From contig NZ_JAHKPO010000003.1 of assembly GCF_018860365.1 (NCBI RefSeq), positions 62,001 to 126,000 of the forward strand: a stretch of 64,000 nt of DNA, in the 5' to 3' direction. Positions 26,854-35,673 of this stretch are shown piece by piece (position 1 is the stretch's first letter; the number at the start of each line of letters is the position of its first letter). Source of the stretch: Arenibacter algicola (lineage in GTDB: Bacteria; Bacteroidota; Bacteroidia; Flavobacteriales; Flavobacteriaceae). A program made the position numbers and the translations under genes. A model generated the notes under the pieces. It did no database searches. It saw only the letters and a list, made by a program, of their open reading frames with translations, and was not told where the DNA came from.

Positions 26854-28638
26854 ATGAAGAATATATTTTTACTACTTCTATTTTTATTTGGCAATCAATA
26901 TGAAGGCATTGCATCTAAAAAAGAATATAGGAATCAACCTACTATCACTAAGAAAGTATTGCTCATTGGTATTGATGGGCTACAATTAGAAAAGTTAAAT
27001 GCTTTGGAAACACCCAACTTTGATGTCTTTAATATTGAGAAGGCGTATGGAGGAGGAATTGTTGGTACCACATCACAACAAACTACAGGCAGTGGACCGG
27101 GATGGATGACCATTTTAACAGGGGTTTGGAATGATAAACATGGAGTGATAAGCAATGATACGGTAAACAAGGCCAAGGCCAAGAGTATATTTCAGTATTT
27201 AAAGGAACATAACAACAATTTCCAGACCACAAGTATTGCCACATGGTCACCCATTCACCACTTTTTGGATGATAAGATGATGTATGTTGATCGACGTTTT
27301 GATGGTGGAACCGATTATGAGGCAACAGAAAAAGTAGTGGGCGAACTTCAAAACAATAATTCAGATTTTCTATTTGTCCATTACTCGGAACCCGATAATA
27401 TTGGGCATCGGTATGGATATGGGAATGAATACAATCAATCCATTAAGGAAATGGATGGCTATTTAGGAAAAATCATGAAGCTTGTTAATAATAGGTCAAA
27501 AGAAAAAAATGAACAATGGCTGGTTATTTTGACCACAGATCATGGGCGTAGAGGTGAAGGAAATCATCACGGCTCCCAAACGGTAGAAGAAAAAACAATT
27601 TTTGTTGGCATGAACCATAGCGGGAACGAAGAGTTTAATACTATAGTTCCAGAAGTTCCCATTCAGGATTATAATGGTATTTATCAGCACATGCCGCAGA
27701 CATCGATAGTTCCGACAATTCTAACCTATTTTGATATAAAAATCGATGCTAGATGGCAACTAGCTTCTTCATCTTTAATCGGTGAAGTTGGTCCTAGAAG
27801 GGTTATGGTACAACCCAACAATAATACACTTTGGTGGTATTCCAAAAGTTTGGGATATGCCAAAATTTATAAAAACAATATATTAATTGACAGTGTCCCA
27901 GCCCAGAAAAGGACTTACAAGCTTAATGAAAGGCAAAATAAAACTTCTACTTATACAATCGTAATAAATGGTCAATCTGGTTCAGCGATCCGAAAAAATA
28001 TTCAAATCAATGTAGGAATGGACTGGGGCAATGATGAGCAGGTATTGATTTATAATGATAAGACATATGTTCGTTATCTAATGGGCAAGAATAAGGCAAA
28101 GGACAAAAATCCAAAAGTTATGTCCAATAAGGATTGGCATGGTGTAGAGGCTTATGCTGAAAAAATTGAAGCTGCTTTTAGATTAGACAAAGAAAAAATG
28201 TTCCTTTTTTTGAACGATGGCAGATTTATACTTTTCAATATTCAAGAGAATAGGATAGAGGACGGTTATCCTAATGAGATTACCAATACAACCTGGCCAG
28301 GGTTGGAGCCTTATAAGAACGGTATTGTAGCTGCTGTGAAGATAAATGATTCCGTAGTCTATTTTTTTATTAGGGATGGACGGTACATGGTTTATAATCT
28401 GAAGGAAAATAAAACAGAAACTACCTACGCGCAAGCCATAAACGAGAATACATTGCCAGGATTAAGTGCTTATGCCCCTAAAATCAGTGCAGCAATCAAC
28501 AGTTCTCCAAGATGGTTTTATGTGTTGTTAAATGACAATACATATTTGAAATATGACAAAATAAAGAATAAGGTATTATCAGCCTATCCCAAGCCTATAA
28601 ATAATAAGAATTGGCCGAAAAATAAAAGAACCAATTAA
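26854..28638 (+). CDS. Secreted type I phosphodiesterase with C-terminal hemopexin-like repeats
   Basis: The 594-residue protein starts with a signal peptide (1-20). Residues 33-315 form an alkaline-phosphatase-superfamily phosphodiesterase/nucleotide-pyrophosphatase domain: metal Asp41 in GIDGLQ, a nucleophile segment TGSGPGWMTILTG (about 78-90), HYSEPDNIGHRYG, and TTDHG plus GNHHG supplying the second metal site. Residues about 400-590 hold four hemopexin-type blades, each with a pattern of A-A-(F/V)-(R/K) and a-Y-P-x-x-I-x-x-x-x-W-P-G (for example GYPNEITNTTWPGLEPY). Hemopexin folds bind proteins or polyanions. The pairing suggests an enzyme tethered to a matrix glycan or protein. The substrate may be a phosphodiester on glycans or nucleotides. 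Confidence 0.85.
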   Translation: MKNIFLLLLFLFGNQYEGIASKKEYRNQPTITKKVLLIGIDGLQLEKLNALETPNFDVFNIEKAYGGGIVGTTSQQTTGSGPGWMTILTGVWNDKHGVISNDTVNKAKAKSIFQYLKEHNNNFQTTSIATWSPIHHFLDDKMMYVDRRFDGGTDYEATEKVVGELQNNNSDFLFVHYSEPDNIGHRYGYGNEYNQSIKEMDGYLGKIMKLVNNRSKEKNEQWLVILTTDHGRRGEGNHHGSQTVEEKTIFVGMNHSGNEEFNTIVPEVPIQDYNGIYQHMPQTSIVPTILTYFDIKIDARWQLASSSLIGEVGPRRVMVQPNNNTLWWYSKSLGYAKIYKNNILIDSVPAQKRTYKLNERQNKTSTYTIVINGQSGSAIRKNIQINVGMDWGNDEQVLIYNDKTYVRYLMGKNKAKDKNPKVMSNKDWHGVEAYAEKIEAAFRLDKEKMFLFLNDGRFILFNIQENRIEDGYPNEITNTTWPGLEPYKNGIVAAVKINDSVVYFFIRDGRYMVYNLKENKTETTYAQAINENTLPGLSAYAPKISAAINSSPRWFYVLLNDNTYLKYDKIKNKVLSAYPKPINNKNWPKNKRTN

Positions 28639-28715
28639 ATGTGAGTTGGTTATAGATATCATAGTGATCCATATGAATGTGCAAATATGTAGTAATTTTT
28701 AAGGTTGGTTGGTTT

Positions 28716-28757
28716 GCCCCGACATGGACTATATATGTTCTGTTGGGGCTTTTTTTA
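28716..28757 (+). terminator. Rho-independent terminator after the phosphodiesterase
   Basis: GCCCCGACA (28716-28724) pairs with TGTTGGGGC (28741-28749) with one G-T pair, followed by a run of seven T. It lies about 80 bases after the phosphodiesterase stop and ends the locus. Confidence 0.7.
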
Positions 28758-28889
28758 GATTGTGGATATCCAATCTTTTGGGACGGGTTTCGCTAGATTT
28801 ATATTGAGCCTGACCTATTGTTTTTTAATGTAATAAAAAATTGATAATATATTTTATATCAATCCAAAGATCCGTGACATGCAATTTGA

Positions 28890-29201
28890 CAAAGGCTTTG
28901 CCCCATTAACACTTCTGAAGCTTTCAATTATAACTTTATTTCAGAGAACGGTTGGGGTGTCTATAGACCAATTAGAAGTGATTCGCACCAAGATAATTCA
29001 ATTGTTTTGAACTACGGAAACATTTATTTAAAGAGCGTTAATCTTGGCTTTAACAATGAAAACTGTAAGGGTGGTTATGTTGTCATTAATGGTAAAACAG
29101 TGGGAAATCAATATATAATAAAAAGTAATGAGATAAGCATTACCATAAAATGAACAATTTTAAATGTGGGGGATACTGTAAAAATTAATATCGAATATTG
29201 A
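28890..29201 (+). pseudogene. C-terminal beta-sandwich-like fragment with one in-frame stop
   Basis: The frame 28890-29201 is open except for TGA at 29151-29153, and ends at TGA 29199-29201. It has no start. The translation includes ENGWGVYRPIRSDSHQDNS, then NGKTVGNQYIIKSNEISITI, and after the internal stop TILNVGDTVKINIEY, a pattern of short beta strands like the C-terminal module of secreted enzymes or adhesins. The internal TGA could derive from TGG. The gene's main part has been deleted. I do not recognise the exact family. The rest of 28639-29335 holds only the terminator. Confidence 0.5.
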
Positions 29202-29335
29202 ATAAAATACATCTTCACACTTTGTGTAAAAGTTTAATAATACAAAGGAAACCTGAAAATCATACCCTGGCAAATTTCACTTCGGAAGATTCAGTAAGGT
29301 TTGGTCCAATCATAACAACCAAAAACTAGATTAAT

Positions 29336-31840
29336 ATGTCAATTGTGCAAACACTTTTTAATAATACGCCAGTTAAAGCAGCTTTTGAGCTGCCACAATT
29401 GGAAATCCCTAAATCGGCGAACGTCCTGATAATAGGAGGTGGTATAGCCGGAACCTCAATTGCCTACCATTTTGCCAAGGCCGGTTGGAAAGACGTTTAT
29501 TTGCTGGAACAAAATAAACTATCCTCTGGCACAACATGGCATTCTGCAGGTCAAGTTGGTCAACTGCGTAGTAGTTCTGCGCAAACACAGGTCAACAGGG
29601 AATCTGCAAAACTTTACGCCCGTTTACAGGAAGAAACTGGTCATGACCCCGGTTGGTTAAATTGTGGTGGTTTGCAATTGGCTTCCACCCAAGAACGCAT
29701 GTATCAGTTGCAGCGCACGGCATCAATGGCCGATGTCTTCGGTATTGAAGCCAATGTGATTTCAAGCGAAGCTTGTAAAGAGTATTGGCCAATGCTCAAT
29801 ACCCAGGATTTGGTTGGAGGGGTATACCTTCCGGGAGACGGACGTGTTTTACCGGGCGAGTGTACCATTTCATTGGCAAAAGGTGCCATACAGGGAGGCG
29901 TAAAAATTATTGAAAATATAGAGGTACAGGAGCTTGTATACCAACAGTCCAATGCTGGGATAAAAACAATTATTGGCGTAAAAACCAATCGGGGCGAAAT
30001 AAAAAGTCAGTGGGTTGTTATGGCCGGAAATATGTGGATGCGTCAACTTGGGTTAAAAGCGGAAATAGACATACCCCTGTATCCTTGTGAACATCACTAC
30101 GTAATTACCAAACCCATTGAAGGGGTTACCAGAAATTCCCCCTGTACAAGAGATCCCGATGCAGGTTTGTATTTTAGGGCACTTGACGACGGCGGGTTAA
30201 AGCTGGGGGCATTTAAAAAAAGGTCAAAGCCATGGCAGATCAAGGATAGCGTTCCCAATAATTTTGCTTTCGATTTATTGAAGCCGGATTGGCTAGATTT
30301 TAAAGAACCTTTTGCAGATCATATGCACCGTTTAACAGGGGTCACCAGGCACGACGTGGTGAAGTTTGTTAATGGTCCAGAGGCATTTACTCCGGACAAT
30401 AACTTCATTATGGGACAGCCATTTTTAACCGAAGGACTTTTTGTTGCAGGAGGTTGGAATTCAGCTGGCATTGCCTGTGCTGGCGGTGCTGGAAAATACG
30501 CTGTTGAATGGATTGAAAATGGCGGTATGACAATGGATTTAAATTCAGTGGATATTAAACGTTTTATACCTTTTCAAAACGGCAGAAAATATTTGCAGGA
30601 ACGAGTTAGTGAAGTTTTAGGACTTCATTACCAGATGGCTTGGCCCGGACGCCAAATGGAATCCTCAAGAGGTATTCGCTCAAGTGCCCTTTATAAAAAG
30701 CACAAAGACAAAAATGCATGCTTTGGGGAAACTGCGGGTTGGGAACGGGCACTTTATTTTGCGCCTAAAGGGATAGAGCCAAAAACAGAATATTCATTTA
30801 TTCGTCAAAACTGGCATGATTGGGTAAAGGACGAAGTTAAAGCCTGTCGCCAAAATGTTGCAATTTTAGACCAATCGTCCTTTGCTAAATTTACTTTCAG
30901 AGGACCGGATGCTTTGGAAATCCTACAGGAATTATGCGGAGCTAATATCGATTGTGGTGTAGGGCGAACCGTATATACAGGGATGTTCAACGAGAGAGGG
31001 ACATTTGAGTCCGATTTAACGGTACTTCGTCAAAGTGAAGAGACCTTTTATATTGTTTCGGGAACTGGACAGCAGCTAAAGGACTTTGATTGGATTTCCC
31101 GGCATATCGGGGAACGTGATGCAAGGCTTACAGATGTGACGGAAGATTACAATGTTGTTTCCGTTATGGGACCAAATGCTCCCAATGTCCTTAATAACCT
31201 AAATCCGGAAACCTTTCCTTTGGAAGTAACAAAGTACGGATCCACAAGAATATTTACAATTGGTGGTGCAGAAATTCAGGCACTAAGATTGAGTTATATT
31301 GGTGAACTAGGGTGGGAGTTGCATGTACAAACAGACCATACGTGTATGCTTTATGACGCAATCATAAAAGCTGGTGAAAATTTCGGAATTCGCCCCATTG
31401 GCAACCATGCAGTTTCTGCAATGAGAATCGAAAAAGGATTTCGGGCCATTGGACATGAACTCTCCCCTGATGAAACCCCTTTAGAAGCTGGTTTAGGCTT
31501 TGCAATTGATTGGGACACCAACTTTTTAGGAAAAGAGGCGCTACTTGCGCAGAAAAATTCTGGCCTTGTTGGCATGAAGAAAAGATTGGTGTGTTTTGTT
31601 TTACAGGATCCCGAAATAACTTTATGGGGAACAGAGCCCATTCTATGGAACGGTAAAATTTCAGGATATACAACAAGTGCAAGTTATGGTCCTACACTCG
31701 GGGCCAGTGTTGCAATGGGTTACCTTAAAAATCCGAATGGAGGTACAATTCGAAGCAAGGACTTAGAGGAAAATAAATTTGAGATTGTGCAAAACGGCAT
31801 CGGTTATTCCGCAAAAGCTTCTATAAAAGCCCCACTTTGA
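29336..31840 (+). CDS. Dimethylglycine/sarcosine dehydrogenase-like FAD oxidoreductase with GcvT domain
   Basis: The 834-residue protein has an N-terminal D-amino-acid-oxidase-type FAD domain (VLIIGGGIAGTSIAYHFAKA, acceptor Glu in VYLLEQN). A His in GTTWHSAG sits where the family attaches FAD covalently. A linker domain (about 385-440) precedes a C-terminal GcvT aminomethyltransferase domain (about 445-830), with folate-binding features such as GELGWELHV and GLGFAIDWD. Such enzymes demethylate N-methylglycines and pass the one-carbon unit to tetrahydrofolate. The deformylase PurU follows at once, consistent with catabolism of betaine-derived dimethylglycine or sarcosine. Which N-methyl substrate is used is not certain. 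Confidence 0.88.
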   Translation: MSIVQTLFNNTPVKAAFELPQLEIPKSANVLIIGGGIAGTSIAYHFAKAGWKDVYLLEQNKLSSGTTWHSAGQVGQLRSSSAQTQVNRESAKLYARLQEETGHDPGWLNCGGLQLASTQERMYQLQRTASMADVFGIEANVISSEACKEYWPMLNTQDLVGGVYLPGDGRVLPGECTISLAKGAIQGGVKIIENIEVQELVYQQSNAGIKTIIGVKTNRGEIKSQWVVMAGNMWMRQLGLKAEIDIPLYPCEHHYVITKPIEGVTRNSPCTRDPDAGLYFRALDDGGLKLGAFKKRSKPWQIKDSVPNNFAFDLLKPDWLDFKEPFADHMHRLTGVTRHDVVKFVNGPEAFTPDNNFIMGQPFLTEGLFVAGGWNSAGIACAGGAGKYAVEWIENGGMTMDLNSVDIKRFIPFQNGRKYLQERVSEVLGLHYQMAWPGRQMESSRGIRSSALYKKHKDKNACFGETAGWERALYFAPKGIEPKTEYSFIRQNWHDWVKDEVKACRQNVAILDQSSFAKFTFRGPDALEILQELCGANIDCGVGRTVYTGMFNERGTFESDLTVLRQSEETFYIVSGTGQQLKDFDWISRHIGERDARLTDVTEDYNVVSVMGPNAPNVLNNLNPETFPLEVTKYGSTRIFTIGGAEIQALRLSYIGELGWELHVQTDHTCMLYDAIIKAGENFGIRPIGNHAVSAMRIEKGFRAIGHELSPDETPLEAGLGFAIDWDTNFLGKEALLAQKNSGLVGMKKRLVCFVLQDPEITLWGTEPILWNGKISGYTTSASYGPTLGASVAMGYLKNPNGGTIRSKDLEENKFEIVQNGIGYSAKASIKAPL

Positions 31841-31894
31841 TGATTGGATTTAAGTGCGATTATAAACTACATAGAAAATTATAAATTAAAAAAA

Positions 31895-32767
31895 ATGAAT
31901 CCACAAGTAGTTACCTTTTTAATAAAATGCCCAGATCAAAAAGGAATCATTGCAAAATTAACAGGTTTCTTTTATAAGGAAGGGTTTAATATAATTAGCT
32001 CTCAACAATACACTAATTCCCAAGAGAAAAAGTTCTTTATGCGAATTCGTTTGGCGTCCGATTCTACGGTAGTTTTAAGCAAAGCCGAGCTAGAGAATAG
32101 ATTTGAAACACTAGCAAAATCTTACGAAATAACATGGAAAATTGACTATGGGAGTAAAAAGCAAAAAGTTGCTATTATGGTGTCCCACACAAGTCATAAT
32201 TTATATGATCTATTGCAAAGACATAAAGAACAAAAACTTTCTTGTGAGGTAGTCGTGGTTGTAAGCAATCACTTAAAATTAAAGCCAGTTGCAGATATGT
32301 TTGGAATTCCATTTCACTATGCACCTGTTACCAATGAAACTAAGGTAGAACAAGAGGAAGAATTAATTGAACTATTTAATAGTTATAAAATTGATCTAAT
32401 TGTCATGGCGAGGTATATGCAAATATTAACGGCTAATTTTATTAGTCATTTCCCAGAGCGAATTATCAATATTCATCATTCTTTCTTGCCTGCCTTTCAA
32501 GGGGCAAATCCTTATAAAAGAGCTTATGAAAGGGGTGTTAAGTTAATAGGAGCTACGGCGCATTATGCAACTGAAAATTTAGACGAAGGACCCATTATTG
32601 AACAAGACGTAGAAAGAATATCTCACGAGTCTACCACTAGTTCCTTAAAAGACCTAGGAGCGGATATTGAAACACTTGTTTTATCTAGAGCGGTAAATTT
32701 TCACTTAAACGATCAAATAATCGTTGACGGAAATAAGGCCATTGTTTTTCCTGAGACCGGAGAATAG
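31895..32767 (+). CDS. purU: Formyltetrahydrofolate deformylase
   Basis: The ATG at 31895 starts the ACT domain directly (MNPQVVTFLIKCPDQKGI), giving 290 residues; a TTG upstream would add a tail with no homology. An N-terminal ACT domain (1-80) precedes the formyltransferase fold (85-290), with the active-site region IINIHHSFLPAF, then GATAHYAT and the catalytic Asp in ENLDEGPIIEQD. It hydrolyses 10-formyl-tetrahydrofolate to formate and tetrahydrofolate. It begins 54 bases after the dehydrogenase. In that context it recycles folate during one-carbon overflow, as seen in betaine catabolism loci. Confidence 0.93.
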   Translation: MNPQVVTFLIKCPDQKGIIAKLTGFFYKEGFNIISSQQYTNSQEKKFFMRIRLASDSTVVLSKAELENRFETLAKSYEITWKIDYGSKKQKVAIMVSHTSHNLYDLLQRHKEQKLSCEVVVVVSNHLKLKPVADMFGIPFHYAPVTNETKVEQEEELIELFNSYKIDLIVMARYMQILTANFISHFPERIINIHHSFLPAFQGANPYKRAYERGVKLIGATAHYATENLDEGPIIEQDVERISHESTTSSLKDLGADIETLVLSRAVNFHLNDQIIVDGNKAIVFPETGE

Positions 32768-32940
32768 CTAGATGCCTAACGGACTATTTTTAACAAAATC
32801 AATTATCATTTCCATAAAGCTGGAATCGGTCGACATTTAATTAGTTTAATTTACTATTTCTAAGGGTCTAGTTACATTTTTAGAGGATTCATATTTTAAT
32901 TATTGAAAGTTTCGGTAACAATTTTTAAAAATTGCTTCAA

Positions 32941-33260
32941 TTAGCAATTTTTGATTTCTATTCCATCAGATAGTGCTGTTCCATCCTTTTGTAAAACATA
33001 ACCTTTACAACTTATCAAATTATAGGTTGTATTTGATCCGTTACCCTCCTTGGTTTTTGTCAAGATCATTCCATTATCTTGGTTAGGCAAAAACAGTTCG
33101 GCCTTGGTATGTGCCTCATTGAGCTAGATAAATGCGGGTTTCCCTTGGGTCATAGGCCCTCTTATAAAGGGTTTAATTTTATGTTTAGGGAAGACAGTTC
33201 CAAACACTTTTGTTTTAATTCGGAATAAGAGGTACCGTTTTCAAACAAACATTCTGATTT
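32941..33260 (-). pseudogene. Decayed small lipoprotein domain, frameshifted
   Basis: On the minus strand, downstream of the lipoprotein gene, two reading pieces follow each other. The first reads KSECLFENGTSYSELKQKC and continues to about NIKLNPL. After a frame change, the second reads TQGKPAFI, stop, LNEAHTKAELFLPNQDNG and on to the TAA at 32941. The pieces look like one small beta-rich domain broken by a frameshift and a TAG. The first piece is in frame with the preceding gene across its TGA at 33261-33263. The family is not recognised. The stretch 32768-32940 shows nothing. Confidence 0.45.
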
Positions 33261-33773
33261 TCATTCCTCACAGTCCATTTTGGTCAGTGGCATTGTAGAT
33301 GAATAATTGACCGAATTCACATCCTTGAACATGGTTCCGTCCTCATTCAATTCGCCATACCCTTCTACGAATTGATTGTCCTCGAGCATAAAAGCAACTT
33401 GTCTTGTACTTTCAATACCTTCCGATTGAAATGTATAGGAACCAACAAGTTTGCCATCGTTAAATTCTCCTTGAAATGTTCCAGTATTCTTATCTTTCTC
33501 GGCATAGGCATAGGTCAAATTGGCCTCCACAGGATTCTCGGAATTTGTGATCTCCAAATTCACCATACTCCCATTTTCATGGTACATATAACAGCCTTTT
33601 TGTAGAGTTGATGTTATAGCCATTTCGGGTTCCATTGGCGCTTCCTTCATTGTTTCCTCCGTTTTTTCTTTCTTGTTCTTACAGTTGAAAAAAGAGAAGG
33701 CAACGAATGTGAGCAAGATTACTTTTTTAGTTGCAGCGCTAAAGTGCGTGTTTTTAGAATTTGAATGTGTCAT
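33261..33773 (-). CDS. Small lipoprotein of unknown function
   Basis: The 170-residue protein has a lipoprotein signal (FFNC, Cys31 by the lipobox), then a Lys/Glu-rich linker. A beta-rich domain contains CYMYHENGSMVNLEI, then GTFQGEFNDGKLVGSYTFQ and EGYGELNEDGTMF. The repeated G-x-F/Y-x-G-x-x-x-D-G strands recall MORN-like or toxin-antitoxin-type YwqK repeats, without a firm match. It is the last intact gene in a minus-strand lipoprotein row. The frame can be read on past its TGA into a decayed domain, so it may once have been longer. Confidence 0.7.
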   Translation of the reverse strand: MTHSNSKNTHFSAATKKVILLTFVAFSFFNCKNKKEKTEETMKEAPMEPEMAITSTLQKGCYMYHENGSMVNLEITNSENPVEANLTYAYAEKDKNTGTFQGEFNDGKLVGSYTFQSEGIESTRQVAFMLEDNQFVEGYGELNEDGTMFKDVNSVNYSSTMPLTKMDCEE

Positions 33774-33785
33774 AATTTTTAGTGT

Positions 33786-34571
33786 TTAGTCAATTTTTTT
33801 GAATACGGTTAAAATACCCGATGGGTCCGATAAGGTTAATCGGTTATTTTCAATTGCATAGGTAGTCATGCTCTGTAATGCTTTTAAAAATTCAGCTTCT
33901 TTGTTGTTCGGTACACACATCATTCTCGTGGTGGCAACATCCGTAAACCGAAGCAATCCTTTTTCGTAGAAAAGGGTACCGTTCATCCGGTTACAACCAG
34001 CAAAACCTGAAAAGGTGTTTTCGGCCGCTTTAATTTCCAGCATAGGAAGTTCTTTGCTGAAATCTGCTTTGGTACTTGTTTTTCCGTTTAAGGTTTCAAG
34101 TACCCAAATATCATGCAACCGGTAATCGGTTTTATAATCGCCACAGCCTTCAAGTTCTTCCACTTGTGATGCGGTCTCTTTTTTAAGGTTTACGGAAACT
34201 TTATACGGAGAAACTTTTCCAGACATGGCATTGGTACATTCCGCCTGTAGTATTTGAAAAGTCATCTTACTGGATGTTGTCTCCAGATCATATCGTTTTA
34301 CATTGCTGTCCTGTGCCAAAATGGGATTGGTATGTAGAAAGACAATGGAATTCGAAGGTGTTTTATAGGTGATCAAATCCTCAGAAATGCTTAAACTCCA
34401 AAATGGTTCGGTTCCGGAGGCCACAAAATAGGGTCGGGATTCGGTCGATGGAGAAGCCAAATCAGGAACTTCCCCTTGAACCTCTTCTTTAACCTGTTCT
34501 TGTATAGCTAGGTTCGATTTACAGCTCATACATAGAAGAAGCATCAACGCTATTTGAAGGGTAAATCTCAT
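33786..34571 (-). CDS. META/HslJ-domain lipoprotein with an extra N-terminal domain
   Basis: The 261-residue lipoprotein (LLCMSC, Cys17) has two domains. Residues 45-145 carry FVASGTEPFWSLSI and ECTNAMSGKVSPYKVSV, matching the COG3650-type domain found beside META domains. Residues 150-260 form a META/HslJ domain with IWVLETLNGK, FSGFAGCNRMNGTL, TTRMMCVPNNKEAEFLKAL. Two Cys of the META core are present. META proteins are periplasmic stress-related proteins of unclear biochemical role. It is followed and preceded by other lipoproteins in the same direction, with 12- and 26-base gaps. Confidence 0.85.
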   Translation of the reverse strand: MRFTLQIALMLLLCMSCKSNLAIQEQVKEEVQGEVPDLASPSTESRPYFVASGTEPFWSLSISEDLITYKTPSNSIVFLHTNPILAQDSNVKRYDLETTSSKMTFQILQAECTNAMSGKVSPYKVSVNLKKETASQVEELEGCGDYKTDYRLHDIWVLETLNGKTSTKADFSKELPMLEIKAAENTFSGFAGCNRMNGTLFYEKGLLRFTDVATTRMMCVPNNKEAEFLKALQSMTTYAIENNRLTLSDPSGILTVFKKID

Positions 34572-34597
34572 CCAATTGAATTTAAAGCTGTTACTTT

Positions 34598-35026
34598 TTA
34601 ATTCGCTACGTTCTTAAATCGCATCATTGAAACCTCGTTCATCATGAGATTCAATTTACCATCTGCATCAAAACTATACCGATTGATTTTTTGCATCATA
34701 TTGAGAAATTGCTGTTCCCCTTGTCCGCAAAACATCATGGTCGTTGGTCCTGGTTCACCAAAGGAAATGGATTTGCCCTCCAAAGTGTAGGACGCTGAAT
34801 ATCCATTACAGCTATTATTTCCTGTAACTTGAGATGCTTCTTTATTAAATGTGAGTTCTGGTTTCTTGTCTGGAAATAGACCATCAAAAGCAATACGTGG
34901 TCCAGATATGTATTCCAACTGCCATGTGGCATTGTAAAGTGGATCGCTTTTGGTCATTTGTTTTTGTGAGCCACAGGACATCACCAGTGACAGGAATAGA
35001 ACAAATCCAATAGATTGAATTTTCAT
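34598..35026 (-). CDS. META/HslJ-domain lipoprotein
   Basis: The 142-residue lipoprotein (lipobox VMSC, Cys18) is a single META domain: ATWQLEYISGPRIAFDG, VTGNNSCNGYSASY, and TTMMFCGQGEQQFLNMM. It resembles the C-terminal domain of the next gene, so the two are likely products of duplication. Its stop lies 26 bases before the next gene and its start is 2 bases after the Pr6Pr stop, so all four belong to one operon. Role unknown; possibly envelope stress or heat resistance, by analogy to HslJ. Confidence 0.85.
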   Translation of the reverse strand: MKIQSIGFVLFLSLVMSCGSQKQMTKSDPLYNATWQLEYISGPRIAFDGLFPDKKPELTFNKEASQVTGNNSCNGYSASYTLEGKSISFGEPGPTTMMFCGQGEQQFLNMMQKINRYSFDADGKLNLMMNEVSMMRFKNVAN

Positions 35027-35028
35027 AC

Positions 35029-35673
35029 TTATGGTTTTAATAATTGTCTCTTTAAAAATCGTGCCAATACGTGTAATATTCCCATTAAAACCAACACCAC
35101 TACACTCAACATCATAAAATTAAAGAAAACCTTCGGATATCCAATACTCGAAACATCTATAAATGGATAGGGATAAAAGCCCGAAAAATACCCTCTGATC
35201 ATTATGAATATGAAATACATAAAGGGGTACAAAAGCCATGCAAAAAGATTTCGAGGTTTTAGATATGAAGCATTCACATAGAAAAACCAATATACCAACA
35301 AATATACTGGCATGACGGTGTGCAGGAGTTCATCAATAATCATTTGAGAACCGGTAGGCTGCCAAATCCAACGCAGGACCACTTGATACACCAAACCAAC
35401 AATTAAAATAAATGCAGTAATAGGGGTGAGTGCCGAGTCGTTTTTTAAGAACTTGAAAGTTTTCAAGTTGAAAATTTGGCTGGTAAAGTAAAGGGAAACT
35501 AGGATGTTCGTTAGAATGGTGAAATAGCTAAAAAACCTGATGGTGGTTTCAAGAATATCTGCCTGTCTGTTAATGATGATCAAAATGAATTGACCGATAA
35601 CGGCAAGCCACCCCATACAGGCTCCAAATATACTTAGTAAATTACTTTTTGTTTTGCTTTTAGTATCCGGCAT
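35029..35673 (-). CDS. Pr6Pr family integral membrane protein
   Basis: The 214-residue protein has about six membrane helices: LLSIFGACMGWLAVIGQFIL, FFSYFTILTNILVSLYF, ITAFILIVGLVYQVVL, LHTVMPVYLLVYWFFY, LLYPFMYFIFIM, and the C-terminal FMMLSVVVLVLMGILHVL. The conserved FFSYFTILTN and DELLHTVMP motifs identify the Pr6Pr (predicted six-pass) family, which is distantly related to FAR-17a/AIG1-like proteins. Function unknown. It is the first gene of the lipoprotein operon. A TAATTTTG sequence (complement of 35700-35707) upstream fits the flavobacterial -7 consensus. Confidence 0.85.
   Translation of the reverse strand: MPDTKSKTKSNLLSIFGACMGWLAVIGQFILIIINRQADILETTIRFFSYFTILTNILVSLYFTSQIFNLKTFKFLKNDSALTPITAFILIVGLVYQVVLRWIWQPTGSQMIIDELLHTVMPVYLLVYWFFYVNASYLKPRNLFAWLLYPFMYFIFIMIRGYFSGFYPYPFIDVSSIGYPKVFFNFMMLSVVVLVLMGILHVLARFLKRQLLKP

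Noticed and set aside
11969..28638. Firm assignment of the locus to heparan sulfate degradation
   Set aside because: GH89 fits heparan, but no heparin lyase, GH88 or sulfatase lies within the locus, and a phosphodiesterase is present instead.
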